Part shown: positions 42,447 through 51,244 of the stretch, piece by piece | How the letters are laid out: each line of letters starts with the position of its first letter | Position numbering within the stretch: the stretch's first letter is position 1 | Origin: Stenotrophomonas sp. WZN-1 | Lineage (GTDB): Bacteria; Pseudomonadota; Gammaproteobacteria; Xanthomonadales; Xanthomonadaceae | Assembly (NCBI RefSeq): GCF_002192255.1 | Contig: NZ_CP021768.1 | Coordinates: forward strand, 948,001-1,012,000 | Reading direction: 5' to 3' | DNA length: 64,000 nt | The notes under the pieces: model-generated | Seen by the model: only the letters and a program-made list of their open reading frames with translations | Database searches by the model: none | What the model was told of the DNA's origin: nothing | Made by a program: the position numbers and the translations under genes

Positions 42447-43649
42447 TCAGTCCTCGACGCGCAGTACCGCGCCCGGCTTCAGCACGCTGCTGCCGCTCAG
42501 GCCGTTCAGCGACAGCAGGGCCTTGACCGGCATGCCGTAGCGGCGGGCAATGGTCCAGGCCGACTCGCCGTCACGCACGGTGTGGCGGCGGCTGCGCGGA
42601 CGATCGGCAATCGCGGCGACGGTCTTGGCGACCTGCGGCGTTGGCGTGGCGGTGGCAGCCGGTGCGGCGCTGGCCACCAGCGCGGTGGCCGCTTCCGCGA
42701 CTGTCGCATTGGCGGCCGACACCGGCGCGAGCACGCGGGTGGTGCCCGACGAGGCGCGGCCGCCGCCCGCCAGGGCGGGGTTCAGGCGGGCGATCCTGGC
42801 CGGGTCCAGGGCGCGCTGTGCGGCCCACTGCTGGACGCTGGTGCCAGCCGGCAGGGTGTGGTCCTTCAGCACCGGCACGGTGCGGTCCAGCGAGGCCATC
42901 ACGCCGGGCTGGTCTTCCACGTCTTCCAGCACGCAGGCCAGGGCATGCAGCTTCTCGACGTAGGCATAGGTGACCGGCGACAGGCCGGGCAGGGCCGACG
43001 GCTTGGCGTTCTGCGCGTTCATGCCGGCCTTGCGCAGCGACTGCAGCACGCGGTACTCGCCGGCGTTGTAGGCCATGGTGGCCAGGCGCCAGTCGCCGCC
43101 GAACATGCCGTGCAGGGTCTTCAGGTAGCGCACTGCGGCCTGGGTCGAATCGACCGCCGACAGGCGGCCGTCGTAGCCGTTGGCCATGGGCACACGGTGG
43201 TTGCGCGCGGTGGTGGCGATGAACTGCCACAGGCCGGTCGGGCCGCTGCCGTTGCGGGCATTGGGCCGATAGCCGCTTTCCACGAACGGAATCAGTGCGA
43301 ATTCGGTAGGCAGGTTGGCCTTGCGCAGCTCTTCGACCACGTAGCCGAACAGCACCAGCGCATCGTCATCCTGGTTGGCCAGACGCGACGGGGCATGGGC
43401 GAACTGCTTCTGCCAGCGCGGGCTGGTGGCGTCGGCGTTGCAGGCGGGCTCGGCCAGGCCGTCGCGGAAGCTGGAGAAGATCTCCTGGCCATTGCGGACC
43501 GACGCGGCCGGCAACGCGGCCGGATCCAGCGGCAGGGCTGCGGCGGCGGTCAGGTTCTGGCTGATGCCGGCGCCCAGCGACTGGGCACCGGCGGTTCCGG
43601 CCAGCCCCAGGACCAGGCCCAGGGCCAGCGGCAGACTTCGGCGCATCAT
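42447..43649 (-). CDS. mltD: Membrane-bound lytic murein transglycosylase with LysM (MltD-like)
   Basis: A 400-residue exported murein hydrolase. A signal peptide covers about residues 1-22 ([10 protein letters not shown]). The SLT domain has the catalytic Glu in [24 protein letters not shown] near residue 120 and [11 protein letters not shown]. One C-terminal LysM ([18 protein letters not shown]) covers about residues 355-398. E. coli MltD has two LysM repeats and a lipobox; here only one LysM and no clear lipobox Cys are seen. Its start overlaps the end of gloB by 4 bp. Confidence 0.88.
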   Translation of the reverse strand: MMRRSLPLALGLVLGLAGTAGAQSLGAGISQNLTAAAALPLDPAALPAASVRNGQEIFSSFRDGLAEPACNADATSPRWQKQFAHAPSRLANQDDDALVLFGYVVEELRKANLPTEFALIPFVESGYRPNARNGSGPTGLWQFIATTARNHRVPMANGYDGRLSAVDSTQAAVRYLKTLHGMFGGDWRLATMAYNAGEYRVLQSLRKAGMNAQNAKPSALPGLSPVTYAYVEKLHALACVLEDVEDQPGVMASLDRTVPVLKDHTLPAGTSVQQWAAQRALDPARIARLNPALAGGGRASSGTTRVLAPVSAANATVAEAATALVASAAPAATATPTPQVAKTVAAIADRPRSRRHTVRDGESAWTIARRYGMPVKALLSLNGLSGSSVLKPGAVLRVED

Positions 43650-44410
43650 GCGCGGAAGCCGTCTTTCCAGTGCCGGAGGCCGGCCATGACGTCGACGTCG
43701 TCAACGACGTCGCGGCCCAGGTGCGCCGACACTGCCGCGCGGATCGGCGCAGTGTGTACACGCAGGAACGGATTGCAGTCGAATTCGTTGGCCAGGGTTA
43801 CCGGCAGGGTGGAACGGTCATCGCGGCGCATGGCCAAAGCCTCCTCTTGGCGCTGCCACAGGGCAGCGTTGGCGGGGTCGACATGCCGCGCGAAGACGGC
43901 ATTTGACACGGTGTACTCGTGGGCGCAACAAAGCAGCAGTTGCGCGGGCAAGGTACCCAGCTTGCGCATCGATGCCAGAAGCTGGGACGGCGTACCTTCG
44001 AACAGGCGTCCACAGCCCAGGCTGAACAACGAATCTCCGCTGAAAAGGTGTTCAGCAGTGTGAAACGCGATGTGGCTGCGGGTATGCCCGGGCACGGATA
44101 GTACGTGGAACGTCCGGCCCAGTGCCTGAACGCGTTCACCTTCGACGACCCGCTCGGTTGCCGTGGGGATGCGCTCCTCGACGGGCGCGATCACCCGTAC
44201 GCCGGGAAAACGTGCCTGCAGCGCAGGCACGCCACCGACGTGGTCATCGTGGTGATGGGTGAGCAGGATCGTGTCCACGCGCAGGCCCTGATCGGCCAGC
44301 GCAAGCACCGGCGCGGCATCGCCGGGATCGACGACCACGGCGGCGCCAGCGTCGTCGATCAACGTCCAGATGTAGTTGTCCGCAAATGCGGGCAGGGCAG
44401 TCAGTCGCAT
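43646..44410 (-). CDS. gloB: Hydroxyacylglutathione hydrolase (glyoxalase II)
   Basis: A 254-residue metallo-beta-lactamase-fold enzyme that frees D-lactate and glutathione from S-lactoylglutathione, finishing methylglyoxal detoxification. The binuclear metal motif THHHDDH is at residues 51-57. Further ligands are in [21 protein letters not shown] and CCAHEYT. ATG 44410 gives the usual [15 protein letters not shown]. It is divergent from the yafS-like gene by 11 bp and overlaps mltD, the same local order as in E. coli. Confidence 0.94.
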   Translation of the reverse strand: MRLTALPAFADNYIWTLIDDAGAAVVVDPGDAAPVLALADQGLRVDTILLTHHHDDHVGGVPALQARFPGVRVIAPVEERIPTATERVVEGERVQALGRTFHVLSVPGHTRSHIAFHTAEHLFSGDSLFSLGCGRLFEGTPSQLLASMRKLGTLPAQLLLCCAHEYTVSNAVFARHVDPANAALWQRQEEALAMRRDDRSTLPVTLANEFDCNPFLRVHTAPIRAAVSAHLGRDVVDDVDVMAGLRHWKDGFRA

Positions 44411-44421
44411 AGAATTGGACC

Positions 44422-45066
44422 ATGCCCGCGCTGCAGAGCACCCGTCAAGCGAGCCAGACCCCGTGGTTCGACAGTGAACCGGCGGACTCCTTGCGCGTGC
44501 TGGAGCGGCAGTTGCTGCTGCCGCAGCTGTCGGTGCTGCCGACGCAGCCCTGGCTGTGGATCGCACCAAGTGCGGCCTGGCTGGACGATGCGCAGCTGGG
44601 CGGGCGCGGCCTGCGCCTGTTCCGCCAGGGACAGGGCTATGCCGGCGATACCCGCTGCGCGCTGCCGCTGCCGCTGGCCAACGAGAGCGTCAACGCGGTC
44701 GTGCTGCAGCACGTCACCACGGGCGATGCCGACCAGCTGCTGGACGAGTGCGAGCGCGTGCTGATGCCCGGCGGCCACCTGTGGCTGAGCAGCCTCAACC
44801 CGTTCAGCCCCTACCGCACGCACTGGCGCCAGCATGGCCTGGTGGTGCGCACGCCGCAGCGGATCCGCCTGCTGCTCGGCCGCCACGGGCTGGAGTGCGA
44901 CGACATGCGTTACCTCGGCCCGCTCTGGCGCGGCACCGGCAGCCGTCGCCCGGGCGGTTGGGCGCCGCTGCGCGCGGCCTGCCTGTTCCATGCTGAAAAG
45001 CGCACGCTGGCCCTGCCGGGGCCGAAACCGTTGCCGGTGCGTTGGCACGGCACCGTTGCTACCTGA
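44422..45066 (+). CDS. SAM-dependent methyltransferase-like protein (YafS-like)
   Basis: A 214-residue class I methyltransferase-like protein. [18 protein letters not shown] and [23 protein letters not shown] fit motifs after the SAM loop, but the glycine-rich motif I (usually ExGxGxG) is replaced by [10 protein letters not shown], so SAM binding is doubtful. The position between gloB and rnhA matches E. coli yafS. The substrate is unknown. Its stop is 12 bp before rnhA. Confidence 0.78.
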   Translation: MPALQSTRQASQTPWFDSEPADSLRVLERQLLLPQLSVLPTQPWLWIAPSAAWLDDAQLGGRGLRLFRQGQGYAGDTRCALPLPLANESVNAVVLQHVTTGDADQLLDECERVLMPGGHLWLSSLNPFSPYRTHWRQHGLVVRTPQRIRLLLGRHGLECDDMRYLGPLWRGTGSRRPGGWAPLRAACLFHAEKRTLALPGPKPLPVRWHGTVAT

Positions 45067-45078
45067 TCTGGAGTTGTA

Positions 45079-45531
45079 TTGAAAACCATCGAAATCCACA
45101 CCGACGGTTCCTGCCTTGGCAATCCCGGCCCAGGCGGCTGGGCTGCACTGCTGCGCTACAAGGGCCACGAGCGTGAACTGAGCGGCGGCGAAGCGCACAC
45201 CACCAACAACCGGATGGAGCTGATGGCGGCCATCTCCGGCCTGGAGACGCTGACTGAGCCGTGCAACATCGTGCTCTACACCGATTCGCAGTATGTGCGG
45301 CAGGGCCTGACCCAGTGGCTGCCCGGCTGGATCCGCAAGAACTGGAAGACCGCCGGCGGCGACCCGGTGAAGAACCGCGAGCTGTGGGAGCGCCTGCATG
45401 CCGCGACGCTGCGGCACCAGATCGACTGGCGCTGGGTAAAGGGCCACTCCGGTGACCCGGACAACGAACGGGTGGATACGCTGGCGCGCAACGCGGCCAT
45501 CCAGATCCGCGACTCTAGCCCGGTAAACTGA
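45079..45531 (+). CDS. rnhA: Ribonuclease HI
   Basis: A 150-residue endonuclease that cuts RNA in RNA-DNA hybrids. Metal-binding residues Asp9 (HTDGSC), Glu47 (NNRMELMA) and Asp69 (LYTDSQYV) are in place, with a fourth Asp near the C terminus ([13 protein letters not shown]). The start is a TTG at 45079, supported by GGAG upstream (45070-45073) and the conserved N terminus. It ends 4 bp before dnaQ, so the pair should be co-translated. Confidence 0.96.
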   Translation: MKTIEIHTDGSCLGNPGPGGWAALLRYKGHERELSGGEAHTTNNRMELMAAISGLETLTEPCNIVLYTDSQYVRQGLTQWLPGWIRKNWKTAGGDPVKNRELWERLHAATLRHQIDWRWVKGHSGDPDNERVDTLARNAAIQIRDSSPVN

Positions 45532-45535
45532 GCCC

Positions 45536-46267
45536 ATGCGTCAGATCATCCTCGATACCGAAACCACCGGCCTGGAATGGAAGAAGGGCAACCGCATCGT
45601 TGAAATCGGCTGCGTGGAGCTGTTCAAGCGCCGCCCGACCGGCAACAACTACCACCAGTACATCAAGCCGGACTGCGAGTTCGAACAGGGCGCGCAGGAA
45701 GTCACCGGCCTGACCCTGGAGTTCCTGGCTGACAAGCCGGACTTCGCGCAGATTGCCGATGAGTTCCTGGCCTTCATCGATGGCGCCGAGCTGATCATCC
45801 ACAACGCGGCGTTCGACCTCGGCTTCCTCGACAACGAGCTGTCGTTGCTGGGCCCGCAGTACGGGAAGATCACTGACCGCTGCACGGTGATCGATACCCT
45901 GGTGATGGCGCGCGAGCGCTTCCCGGGCCAGCGTAATTCGCTGGATGCACTGTGCAAGCGCCTGGGCGTGGACAACTCGCACCGTGCGCTGCATGGCGGC
46001 CTGCTCGATGCGCAGATCCTGGGCGACGTCTATATCGCGCTGACCTCGGGGCAGGAAGAGATCGGATTCGGCCTGGGTGATGACGATGGCGGTGGCGCCG
46101 GTGCGGCGCTGCAGGCCTTCGATACCAGCAAGCTGCTGCCGCGCCCGCGCGTGGTGGCGACGCCGTCGGAGCTGGAAGCGCATACCGCGCGGCTGGAGCG
46201 TCTGCGCAAGAAGGCCGGCCACGCACTGTGGGATGGCCCAAAGGTGGAAGAACCCGCCAGCGCGTAA
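45536..46267 (+). CDS. dnaQ: DNA polymerase III epsilon subunit (3'-5' exonuclease)
   Basis: A 243-residue DEDDh proofreading exonuclease. ExoI DTETTG is at residues 7-12, ExoII HNAAFDLGFL near 88-97, and ExoIII HGGLLDAQIL with its His and Asp near 155-164. A glycine- and aspartate-rich linker (GDDDGGGAGAA) leads to a C-terminal segment that in E. coli binds the alpha subunit. It follows rnhA closely as in E. coli, where the two are divergent; here they are in the same direction. Confidence 0.95.
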   Translation: MRQIILDTETTGLEWKKGNRIVEIGCVELFKRRPTGNNYHQYIKPDCEFEQGAQEVTGLTLEFLADKPDFAQIADEFLAFIDGAELIIHNAAFDLGFLDNELSLLGPQYGKITDRCTVIDTLVMARERFPGQRNSLDALCKRLGVDNSHRALHGGLLDAQILGDVYIALTSGQEEIGFGLGDDDGGGAGAALQAFDTSKLLPRPRVVATPSELEAHTARLERLRKKAGHALWDGPKVEEPASA

Positions 46268-46277
46268 TGCCTCGGGG

Positions 46278-46375
46278 GCAGTGCCGGTGGCTGGCCGGCA
46301 TCTGCGTGATACGCGGTTTCCCGATGAGCCGGCCAGCGGCCGGCACGACCGCATCCACGCATGGCGTGGATCTAC
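46278..46375. repeat. Cluster of three SMAG-type palindromes
   Basis: GCAGTGCCGGTGGCTGG (46278-46301), an inverted GCCGGCCAGCGGCCGGC unit (46328-46344) and a minus-strand GTAGATCCACGCCATGCG (46375 down to 46352). They fill the gap between the convergent dnaQ and PP2C genes. Confidence 0.7.
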
Positions 46376-46378
46376 GGG

Positions 46379-47083
46379 TTAATGGCAGCGCACCAGGATC
46401 ACGCTGATGTTGTCGCGGCCACCACCGTCGAGCGCCGCGGCGACCAGCGTGTCGACGCATTCCTGCGCGCTGGCGTCTTCGAAAGCCAGCGTGCGGGCGA
46501 TGCCGCGGTCGTCCACTTCCTCGGTCAGGCCGTCACTGCACAGCAGCAGCTGCATGCCCGGGCGCAGCTCACCGCTGGTGGTGGCCACGTTCAGATGTGC
46601 TGGATCGGTTACGCCCAGCGCCTGGGTGACCACGTTGCGATGCGGATGCGCGCGTGCCTGTTCGGCGGTCAGGTTGCCCTGCGCGACCAGCTCCTGCACC
46701 ACGCTGTGGTCCTGGCTGAGCTGCGCCAGCTGGCCGTCACGCCACAGATAGGCGCGGCTGTCGCCGACCCATGCGACTTCATAGCGATTGCCCTGCACGC
46801 GTGCGGCGACCACGGTGGTGCCCATCGGCAGGGTGTCGTTGCGCCGCCGCGAGGCGCGGATGATCTCTTCGTCGGCGGTGCGGATGGCCTGGGCCAGCGG
46901 CGCGCCACGGCGGATCTCGCGCACGATGGTCTCGCGCGCCAGCGCGCTGGCCACCTCGCCGCAGGCGTGGCCGCCCATGCCATCGGCCACCAGCCACAGG
47001 GCCAGCTCGCTGTCACCGTAATAGGTGTCTTCGTTGAGCTCGCGGCGCAGGCCGGGGTGGGTGAGGTGTCCGAATTCGATCAT
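46379..47083 (-). CDS. PP2C-family serine/threonine phosphatase
   Basis: A 234-residue Stp1/PrpC-type protein phosphatase. Metal-binding motifs are in order: RRELNEDTYY near residue 15, VADGMGGHACGE near 38, VGDSRAYLW near 117, SDGLTEEV near 183 and GGRDNISVILVR at the end. It should dephosphorylate Ser/Thr proteins. No Hanks-type kinase or type VI cluster is next to it, so the substrate is unknown. ATG 47083 gives MIEFGHLTHPGLRREL, the family start; the longer frame has a poor N-terminal extension. Confidence 0.9.
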   Translation of the reverse strand: MIEFGHLTHPGLRRELNEDTYYGDSELALWLVADGMGGHACGEVASALARETIVREIRRGAPLAQAIRTADEEIIRASRRRNDTLPMGTTVVAARVQGNRYEVAWVGDSRAYLWRDGQLAQLSQDHSVVQELVAQGNLTAEQARAHPHRNVVTQALGVTDPAHLNVATTSGELRPGMQLLLCSDGLTEEVDDRGIARTLAFEDASAQECVDTLVAAALDGGGRDNISVILVRCH

Positions 47084-47248
47084 GGTGTGCGGGGGCGGGG
47101 TATTGCTGGGGAGACAGGCATCATCGGGGGGCTGCAGGCATCCGGCAAGGCATGCACCCAGGAAATTTTCATTTCGTTGACCGGAATGACTTGTCGTCGG
47201 CCTCACTTCCTCGTATGATGCGCGTCCCCGGTCCGCCGGGGACCACCC

Positions 47249-47339
47249 GGAGAGGTGGCAGAGTGGTTGAATGTACCTGACTCGAAATCAGGCAGGCGTT
47301 TATAGCGCCTCGGGGGTTCGAATCCCCCCCTCTCCGCCA
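47249..47339 (+). tRNA. tRNA-Ser (CGA)
   Basis: A 91-nt class II cloverleaf with long variable arm and encoded CCA. Acceptor arm GGAGAGG pairs with CCTCTCC. The loop CTCGAAA gives anticodon CGA. Confidence 0.95.
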
Positions 47340-47382
47340 GATAAAGAAAAAAGCCGCCCAATGGGCGGCTTTTTTCTTTATC
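47340..47382. terminator. Symmetrical 21-bp hairpin after tRNA-Ser
   Basis: Perfect 21-nt arms (47340-47360 and 47362-47382) surround one central A. The GC core AGCCGCCCA/TGGGCGGCT is flanked by an A tract on the left and a T tract on the right, so it can stop transcription from both directions. Confidence 0.88.
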
Positions 47383-47490
47383 TGGCTGGGCGCGCGCCGC
47401 GCTCTGCGCGTCGCCCCACACGTTGCTGCGCAACCTGTGGGCCCCTCCCTTTGCCGGCCTCTCCTCGCTGCTGTCGGGGCAGGTGCATCA

Positions 47491-47558
47491 GTAGATCCAC
47501 GCCATGCGTGGATGCTGTTCCTGCCAAGCTGAACCATCCACGCATGGCGTGGATCTAC
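47491..47558. repeat. SMAG-type REP pair, inverted
   Basis: GTAGATCCACGCCATGCG (47491-47514) and its exact inverted partner (47558 down to 47535), 20 bp apart. A transcript could form a 24-bp near-perfect stem. It lies 58 bp before the DUF6165 gene. Confidence 0.78.
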
Positions 47559-47615
47559 CCATTCCATCGCAAGCTGCGGGTTAAACTGCCTGCATCACCT
47601 GCTGGAGCTTTCCCC

Positions 47616-48020
47616 ATGACCGCTGAAATCCTCGTCCCCGTTTCTTTCGGCGAGCTGCTGGACAAGATCTCGATCCTGCAGATCAAGTCCGAGCGCATCA
47701 GCGACGAGGGCAAGCTGGCCAATGTGCGCAAGGAGCTGTCCGCGCTGGAGCAGACCTGGATGGCACACCCGGCGGCGGTGAAGGACATCGCCAAGCTGCG
47801 TGCCGAGCTGAAGGCGGTCAACGAACAGCTGTGGGACATCGAGGACGACATCCGGCTGAAGGAAAAGGCGCAGGCGTTCGACCAGGGCTTCATCGACCTG
47901 GCGCGCAGCGTCTACCTGCGCAACGACGAACGCGCGCGCATCAAGAAGGCGATCAACCTGGCGCTGGGTTCGGCGTACGTGGAAGAGAAGTCCTATCAGG
48001 ATTACGCGCAGCGCGCGTAA
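47616..48020 (+). CDS. DUF6165 family protein
   Basis: A 134-residue, highly charged, mostly helical protein of the DUF6165 type, without known function. It opens ILVPVSFGELLDKISILQIKSER, which I associate with this family. A coiled-coil-like region spans about residues 20-75. There is no signal peptide or membrane helix. It is convergent with the heptosyltransferase gene; in related genomes such genes sit near LPS loci, so a link with LPS is possible but unproven. ATG 47616 is preferred because the longer frame runs through tRNA-Ser. Confidence 0.75.
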   Translation: MTAEILVPVSFGELLDKISILQIKSERISDEGKLANVRKELSALEQTWMAHPAAVKDIAKLRAELKAVNEQLWDIEDDIRLKEKAQAFDQGFIDLARSVYLRNDERARIKKAINLALGSAYVEEKSYQDYAQRA

Positions 48021-48038
48021 TCCCGAGCAGCCTGCCGC

Positions 48039-49085
48039 TCACCCAAGGTGGTCGGCGACGTAGCGTTCGAAGGCAGCGATACCGTCTTCGACGGTGATCA
48101 GTTCCATCACATCGTCGAACTCGATCTTGGTACCCCACTTCAGATCGGCGGCCTGCTTGGCCAGGTACTTGCGTGCAGCGTCATCGTAGCGGTCCACGCA
48201 GTAGCGGCGGTCCGAGTACGGGCCGCTGCGGTTCGGATTGCTGGCCGCATGCAGGCCCAGCACCTTGGTGCCCATCGCGTTGGCGATGTGCATCGGGCCC
48301 GAGTCCGGTGTCATCACCAGGTTGGCGCGGGCCAGCAGGGCAGGCAGCTGCTTGAGCGTGTCCTTGCCGACCAGGTCCAGCGCCGGTGTGTGCAGCTGTG
48401 CCTGGATGGCGTCGGCCATGCTGCGCTCCAGTTCGCTGCGGCCACCGCACAGCACCACCTGCCAGCCGCGCGTGACCGCGTGGTTGGCCACGGCGGCGTA
48501 GCGGTCGGCATACCAGTTGCGGCGCACGTGGCTGGAACAGGGCGAGATCATCAGCACCGGGCGACCGTCGTCCTGCCACTGTGCAGCGGCCCACTCATAC
48601 GCGGACTGCGGCACGGCCAGATCCCAGCTGACCTCGGTCTGGCGCAGGCCCAGCGGTTCGCAGAAGCTGCCGATGGCATCGAGCACGTGGATGCCAGGGC
48701 GGTCGGGGATGCGCTCGTTGATGAAAAGCCCGTGCAGGTCCTTCGAGCGGCTGCGGTCGTAGCCGATGCGGCGCTCGGCCGGAATGAAGGCCGACAGCAG
48801 GTTGGCGCGGAACGCGACCTGCATCTGCAGCAGCGCTTCGAAGCGCCCCGGCGGCAGCTGCCTGCGCAGTTCCTTGACCCCGGCCATGCCGCTCTTCTTG
48901 TCGTAGGCGTGGAAGGTGACGCCGGGGAGGCCGTCGAGCAGCTTGTGACCGGCCTTGTCGATGATCCAGTGGATCGGCGTGTCCGGGCGCGCAGCCTGCA
49001 GGGTGCGCACCAGGGGCACCACGTGGGTGACATCGCCAAGTGCGGACAGGCGCAGGAGGCACAAGGAGGAGGACGCTGATGCCAT
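48039..49085 (-). CDS. Glycosyltransferase family 9 (LPS heptosyltransferase)
   Basis: A 348-residue GT-B enzyme expected to add heptose from ADP-heptose to the LPS inner core at the cytoplasmic face. The N-terminal [20 protein letters not shown] motif holds the catalytic Asp. The C-terminal donor site shows [17 protein letters not shown] and [22 protein letters not shown]. Heptosyltransferase I or II cannot be told apart by eye. It is divergent from kdkA with a 20-bp gap between start codons, fitting a shared LPS-core function. Confidence 0.88.
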   Translation of the reverse strand: MASASSSLCLLRLSALGDVTHVVPLVRTLQAARPDTPIHWIIDKAGHKLLDGLPGVTFHAYDKKSGMAGVKELRRQLPPGRFEALLQMQVAFRANLLSAFIPAERRIGYDRSRSKDLHGLFINERIPDRPGIHVLDAIGSFCEPLGLRQTEVSWDLAVPQSAYEWAAAQWQDDGRPVLMISPCSSHVRRNWYADRYAAVANHAVTRGWQVVLCGGRSELERSMADAIQAQLHTPALDLVGKDTLKQLPALLARANLVMTPDSGPMHIANAMGTKVLGLHAASNPNRSGPYSDRRYCVDRYDDAARKYLAKQAADLKWGTKIEFDDVMELITVEDGIAAFERYVADHLG

Positions 49086-49105
49086 GTGTTGTTAGACTCA
49101 ATGAA

Positions 49106-49855
49106 ATGGTCGCATTCGACGCCAATGAAGCGCTGACGCCATGCCGCGAGGGTCGCGGCATCGGGGCCATTCTGTTCGACCGCGAGCGGCTGCGGCAAGC
49201 CGAGATCGGCCTGTTCTCGCCCCAGCACTGGGGCAGCAGGGCCCGACCGGTGGGCGAGGGTGGCCGCGGCAGTGCCTGGTTCGTCGATGCGCCGTTCGGT
49301 GCCAGCGTGCTGCGCCACTACCTGCGCGGCGGCATGGCGGCCCGTATCAGCCACGACCAGTACCTCTGGCGCGGCTCGGACCGGACCCGCAGCTTCGCCG
49401 AATTCCGCCTCATGCGCGCCCTGCGCGAGAAAAAGCTGCCGGTGCCACGGCCGATCGCCGCGTTCTACATGCGTGAGGGCCTGCGCTACCGGGCGGCGAT
49501 CCTGATGGAGCGGATCGAGGGCGTGCGCTCGCTGGCCGACCGCGCACTGGTGGCGGGCCGGGGGGCTCCCTGGGAGGAGACCGGGCGCCTGATCGCCCGT
49601 TTCCATCGTGCCGGCCTGGACCATGCCGACCTCAACGCACACAACATCCTGTTCGATGGCAGTGGCCATGGCTGGCTGATCGACTTCGACCGCGGCGTGA
49701 TCCGCATCCCGGCGACCGCCTGGCGCGAGCGCAACCTCAAGCGCCTGCTGCGCTCACTGATCAAGCTGCGCGGCGAGCGCAGCGTGGAAGATGTGCAGAA
49801 GGACTACGCGCGGCTGCGCCGCGCCTATGACATGGCCTGGAACCGGGGCACCTGA
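49106..49855 (+). CDS. kdkA: 3-deoxy-D-manno-octulosonic acid kinase
   Basis: A 249-residue LPS-core kinase that phosphorylates Kdo with ATP on the inner membrane. [28 protein letters not shown] is the N-lobe region, [15 protein letters not shown] near residue 170 is the catalytic loop with Asp and Asn, and [11 protein letters not shown] is the metal-binding DFD. I chose ATG 49106 ([10 protein letters not shown]); earlier frames overlap the divergent gene. Its stop overlaps the start of the next gene by 1 bp (TGATG). Confidence 0.9.
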   Translation: MVAFDANEALTPCREGRGIGAILFDRERLRQAEIGLFSPQHWGSRARPVGEGGRGSAWFVDAPFGASVLRHYLRGGMAARISHDQYLWRGSDRTRSFAEFRLMRALREKKLPVPRPIAAFYMREGLRYRAAILMERIEGVRSLADRALVAGRGAPWEETGRLIARFHRAGLDHADLNAHNILFDGSGHGWLIDFDRGVIRIPATAWRERNLKRLLRSLIKLRGERSVEDVQKDYARLRRAYDMAWNRGT

Positions 49856-50622
49856 TGGACTGGTCGTTGCGTTTCCTCGGCGTCGGCAATGCGTCGGCGG
49901 TCGAGCTGGGGTCGCCGATGTCGGTGATCGAGCGGGAGGGACGCCCGTGGCTGACCATCGATTGTGGTGGTGAAGGCCTGACCGCGTTCAAGGCGCACTA
50001 CGGGCACATGCCGCCGGCGCTGTTCGTCACCCATGTGCACCTGGACCACGTGGCCGGCTTCGAGCGCCTGTTCGTGGATACCTTCTTCAATGCGCACCGG
50101 CGCGGCAAGGTGCGCCTGTACGTGCCCGCCACGGTGGTGCCGCTGCTGCACAAGCGCATCGGGGATTACCCGAACGTGCTGGCCGAGGGCGGTGCGAACT
50201 TCTGGGATGCCTTCCAGTTGATCGCGGTCGGTGAGGCGTTCTGGCACGAGGGCGTGCGCCTGGAAGTATTCCCGGTGCGCCACCACTGGCCGGAGACGGC
50301 CTATGGCCTGCGCCTGCAGGGCGCGCTGACTTGGAGCGGCGATACCCGGCCGATTCCGGAGATGCTGGCCCGCTTTGCCAACGACAACGAACTGATCGCT
50401 CACGACTGCGGCCTGCACGGCAATCCGTCGCATACCGGCGTGGACGATCTGGAGCGTGAGTACAGCGCCGAACTGCAGGCGCGAATGATGCTGTACCACT
50501 ACGCCAGCGCGGCCGATGGCCTGGCATTGGCCGCGCGTGGGCACCGCGTGGCGCAGCCGGGGCAGTGCGTGCCGCTGGCGAGCCCGACCGCGCCGCACGT
50601 GCTGGCCCAGGATCCGCCGTAA
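49855..50622 (+). CDS. Metallo-beta-lactamase-fold hydrolase
   Basis: A 255-residue MBL-fold protein of the RNase Z/PhnP-like type. THVHLDHVAG near residues 58-67 is the metal motif, VRHHWPETAYGLRLQG carries another histidine, TWSGDTRPIPEML the bridging Asp, and LMLYHYAS the last His. The RNase Z exosite arm is not evident, so a small-substrate phosphodiesterase is as likely. It is coupled to kdkA by the overlapping TGATG, implying a linked role, which is unproven. Confidence 0.82.
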   Translation: MDWSLRFLGVGNASAVELGSPMSVIEREGRPWLTIDCGGEGLTAFKAHYGHMPPALFVTHVHLDHVAGFERLFVDTFFNAHRRGKVRLYVPATVVPLLHKRIGDYPNVLAEGGANFWDAFQLIAVGEAFWHEGVRLEVFPVRHHWPETAYGLRLQGALTWSGDTRPIPEMLARFANDNELIAHDCGLHGNPSHTGVDDLEREYSAELQARMMLYHYASAADGLALAARGHRVAQPGQCVPLASPTAPHVLAQDPP

Positions 50623-50735
50623 GTGGTACCGGCCAGCCCGCAGATGCGGCGCTGGCTGCCGAACTGGAGGCGCTGGAGCGTGCACTGCATGCACCGCAGG
50701 TGCGCTATCGCAGCCGCCATCCCGTCGATGGCCAA
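50622..50735 (+). pseudogene. Possible remnant of a DUF4440-like gene
   Basis: Frame +3 reads DAALAAELEALERALHAPQVR, which resembles the N-terminal helix of small DUF4440/NTF2-like proteins. The resemblance is lost after about 35 codons, where palindromic repeats begin. No good start codon follows the upstream stop. It may be the truncated head of a lost gene; I am not sure. Confidence 0.25.
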
Positions 50736-50768
50736 AATGGTGTTCCACCAAGGCACGCCCGAAGCACG

Positions 50769-50818
50769 GTAGCGCGGGGCATGCCCGGCGAAGAGCGCCA
50801 ACCAGGGGTGGCATCCAC
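50769..50818. repeat. SMAG-type REP pair, inverted
   Basis: GTAGCGCGGGGCATGCCCGG (from 50769) followed by an inverted degenerate unit GCCAACCAGGGGTGGCATCC (50797-50818). They separate the MBL gene from the SRP RNA gene. Confidence 0.65.
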
Positions 50819-50843
50819 CAGCGTGGGCATCGCCCGAAAAGGC

Positions 50844-50951
50844 GGTGGCCCCGCCGGCTGACCTCGGCGCCCGCGTCGATCGATACCGTTGCTGCCTTCC
50901 GGCCCTGGCGGGGTTTTCGACCTAGCGTCGCGAGGGGCCGACGGGGCCACC
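50844..50951 (-). ncRNA. ffs: Signal recognition particle RNA (4.5S type)
   Basis: Read on the minus strand, CCAGGGCCGGAAGGCAGC is the conserved SRP RNA domain IV with its GGAA tetraloop and symmetric internal loop. The outer ends, GGTGGCCCCGTCGGC (50951 down) and GCCGGCGGGGCCACC, pair over 15 bp with one G-T, which sets the 108-nt boundaries. It should bind Ffh and target membrane proteins to the translocon. A hairpin TGGCCGCCC/GGGCGGCCA (50962-50982) lies just upstream of its 5' end. Confidence 0.92.
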
Positions 50952-51169
50952 ATAGAGACGTTGGCCGCCCAGTGGGCGGCCAGTTCACGGACCAGGGGAA
51001 GCAGCGCGCGTCGCGCCGGAGACCACAGCCGGACTGCACATCGGCTGGCCGATGACAGACGCGCATTCTAGCCCAGGCAGGTCCATCGACGCCAGCTTCA
51101 TGCACTGAATCGGCTGTAACCCGTTCCCGGCGGCGGCGGCCGGGGGCTGCCTCCGTTGCTAGAATGCCG

Positions 51170-51241
51170 GCCAGGAGGAACGGCCTCCCCCACATCGGGA
51201 ATCAAAGACCAGGACGGCCTGGCCCTACCAAGAGGAGGGCC
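51170..51241 (+). promoter_or_regulatory. Guanidine-II (mini-ykkC) riboswitch
   Basis: Two small hairpins with ACGG loops: GGAGG-AACGG-CCTCC (51174-51188) and CCAGG-ACGG-CCTGG (51209-51222), 20 nt apart. This is the hallmark of mini-ykkC RNAs, which bind guanidine and control sugE/gdx genes. A third possible stem, GGCCCT (51221-51226) with AGGGCC (51236-51241), covers part of the Shine-Dalgarno GAGGAGG of sugE and competes for the GG that closes the second hairpin. Ligand binding should therefore open the ribosome site. The mechanism is inferred from the sequence. Confidence 0.82.
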
Positions 51242-51244
51242 GTC

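Noticed and set aside
46379..47083. The PP2C phosphatase as part of a type VI secretion locus
   Set aside because: No kinase, FHA or secretion gene lies within the window; it stands between dnaQ and tRNA-Ser.
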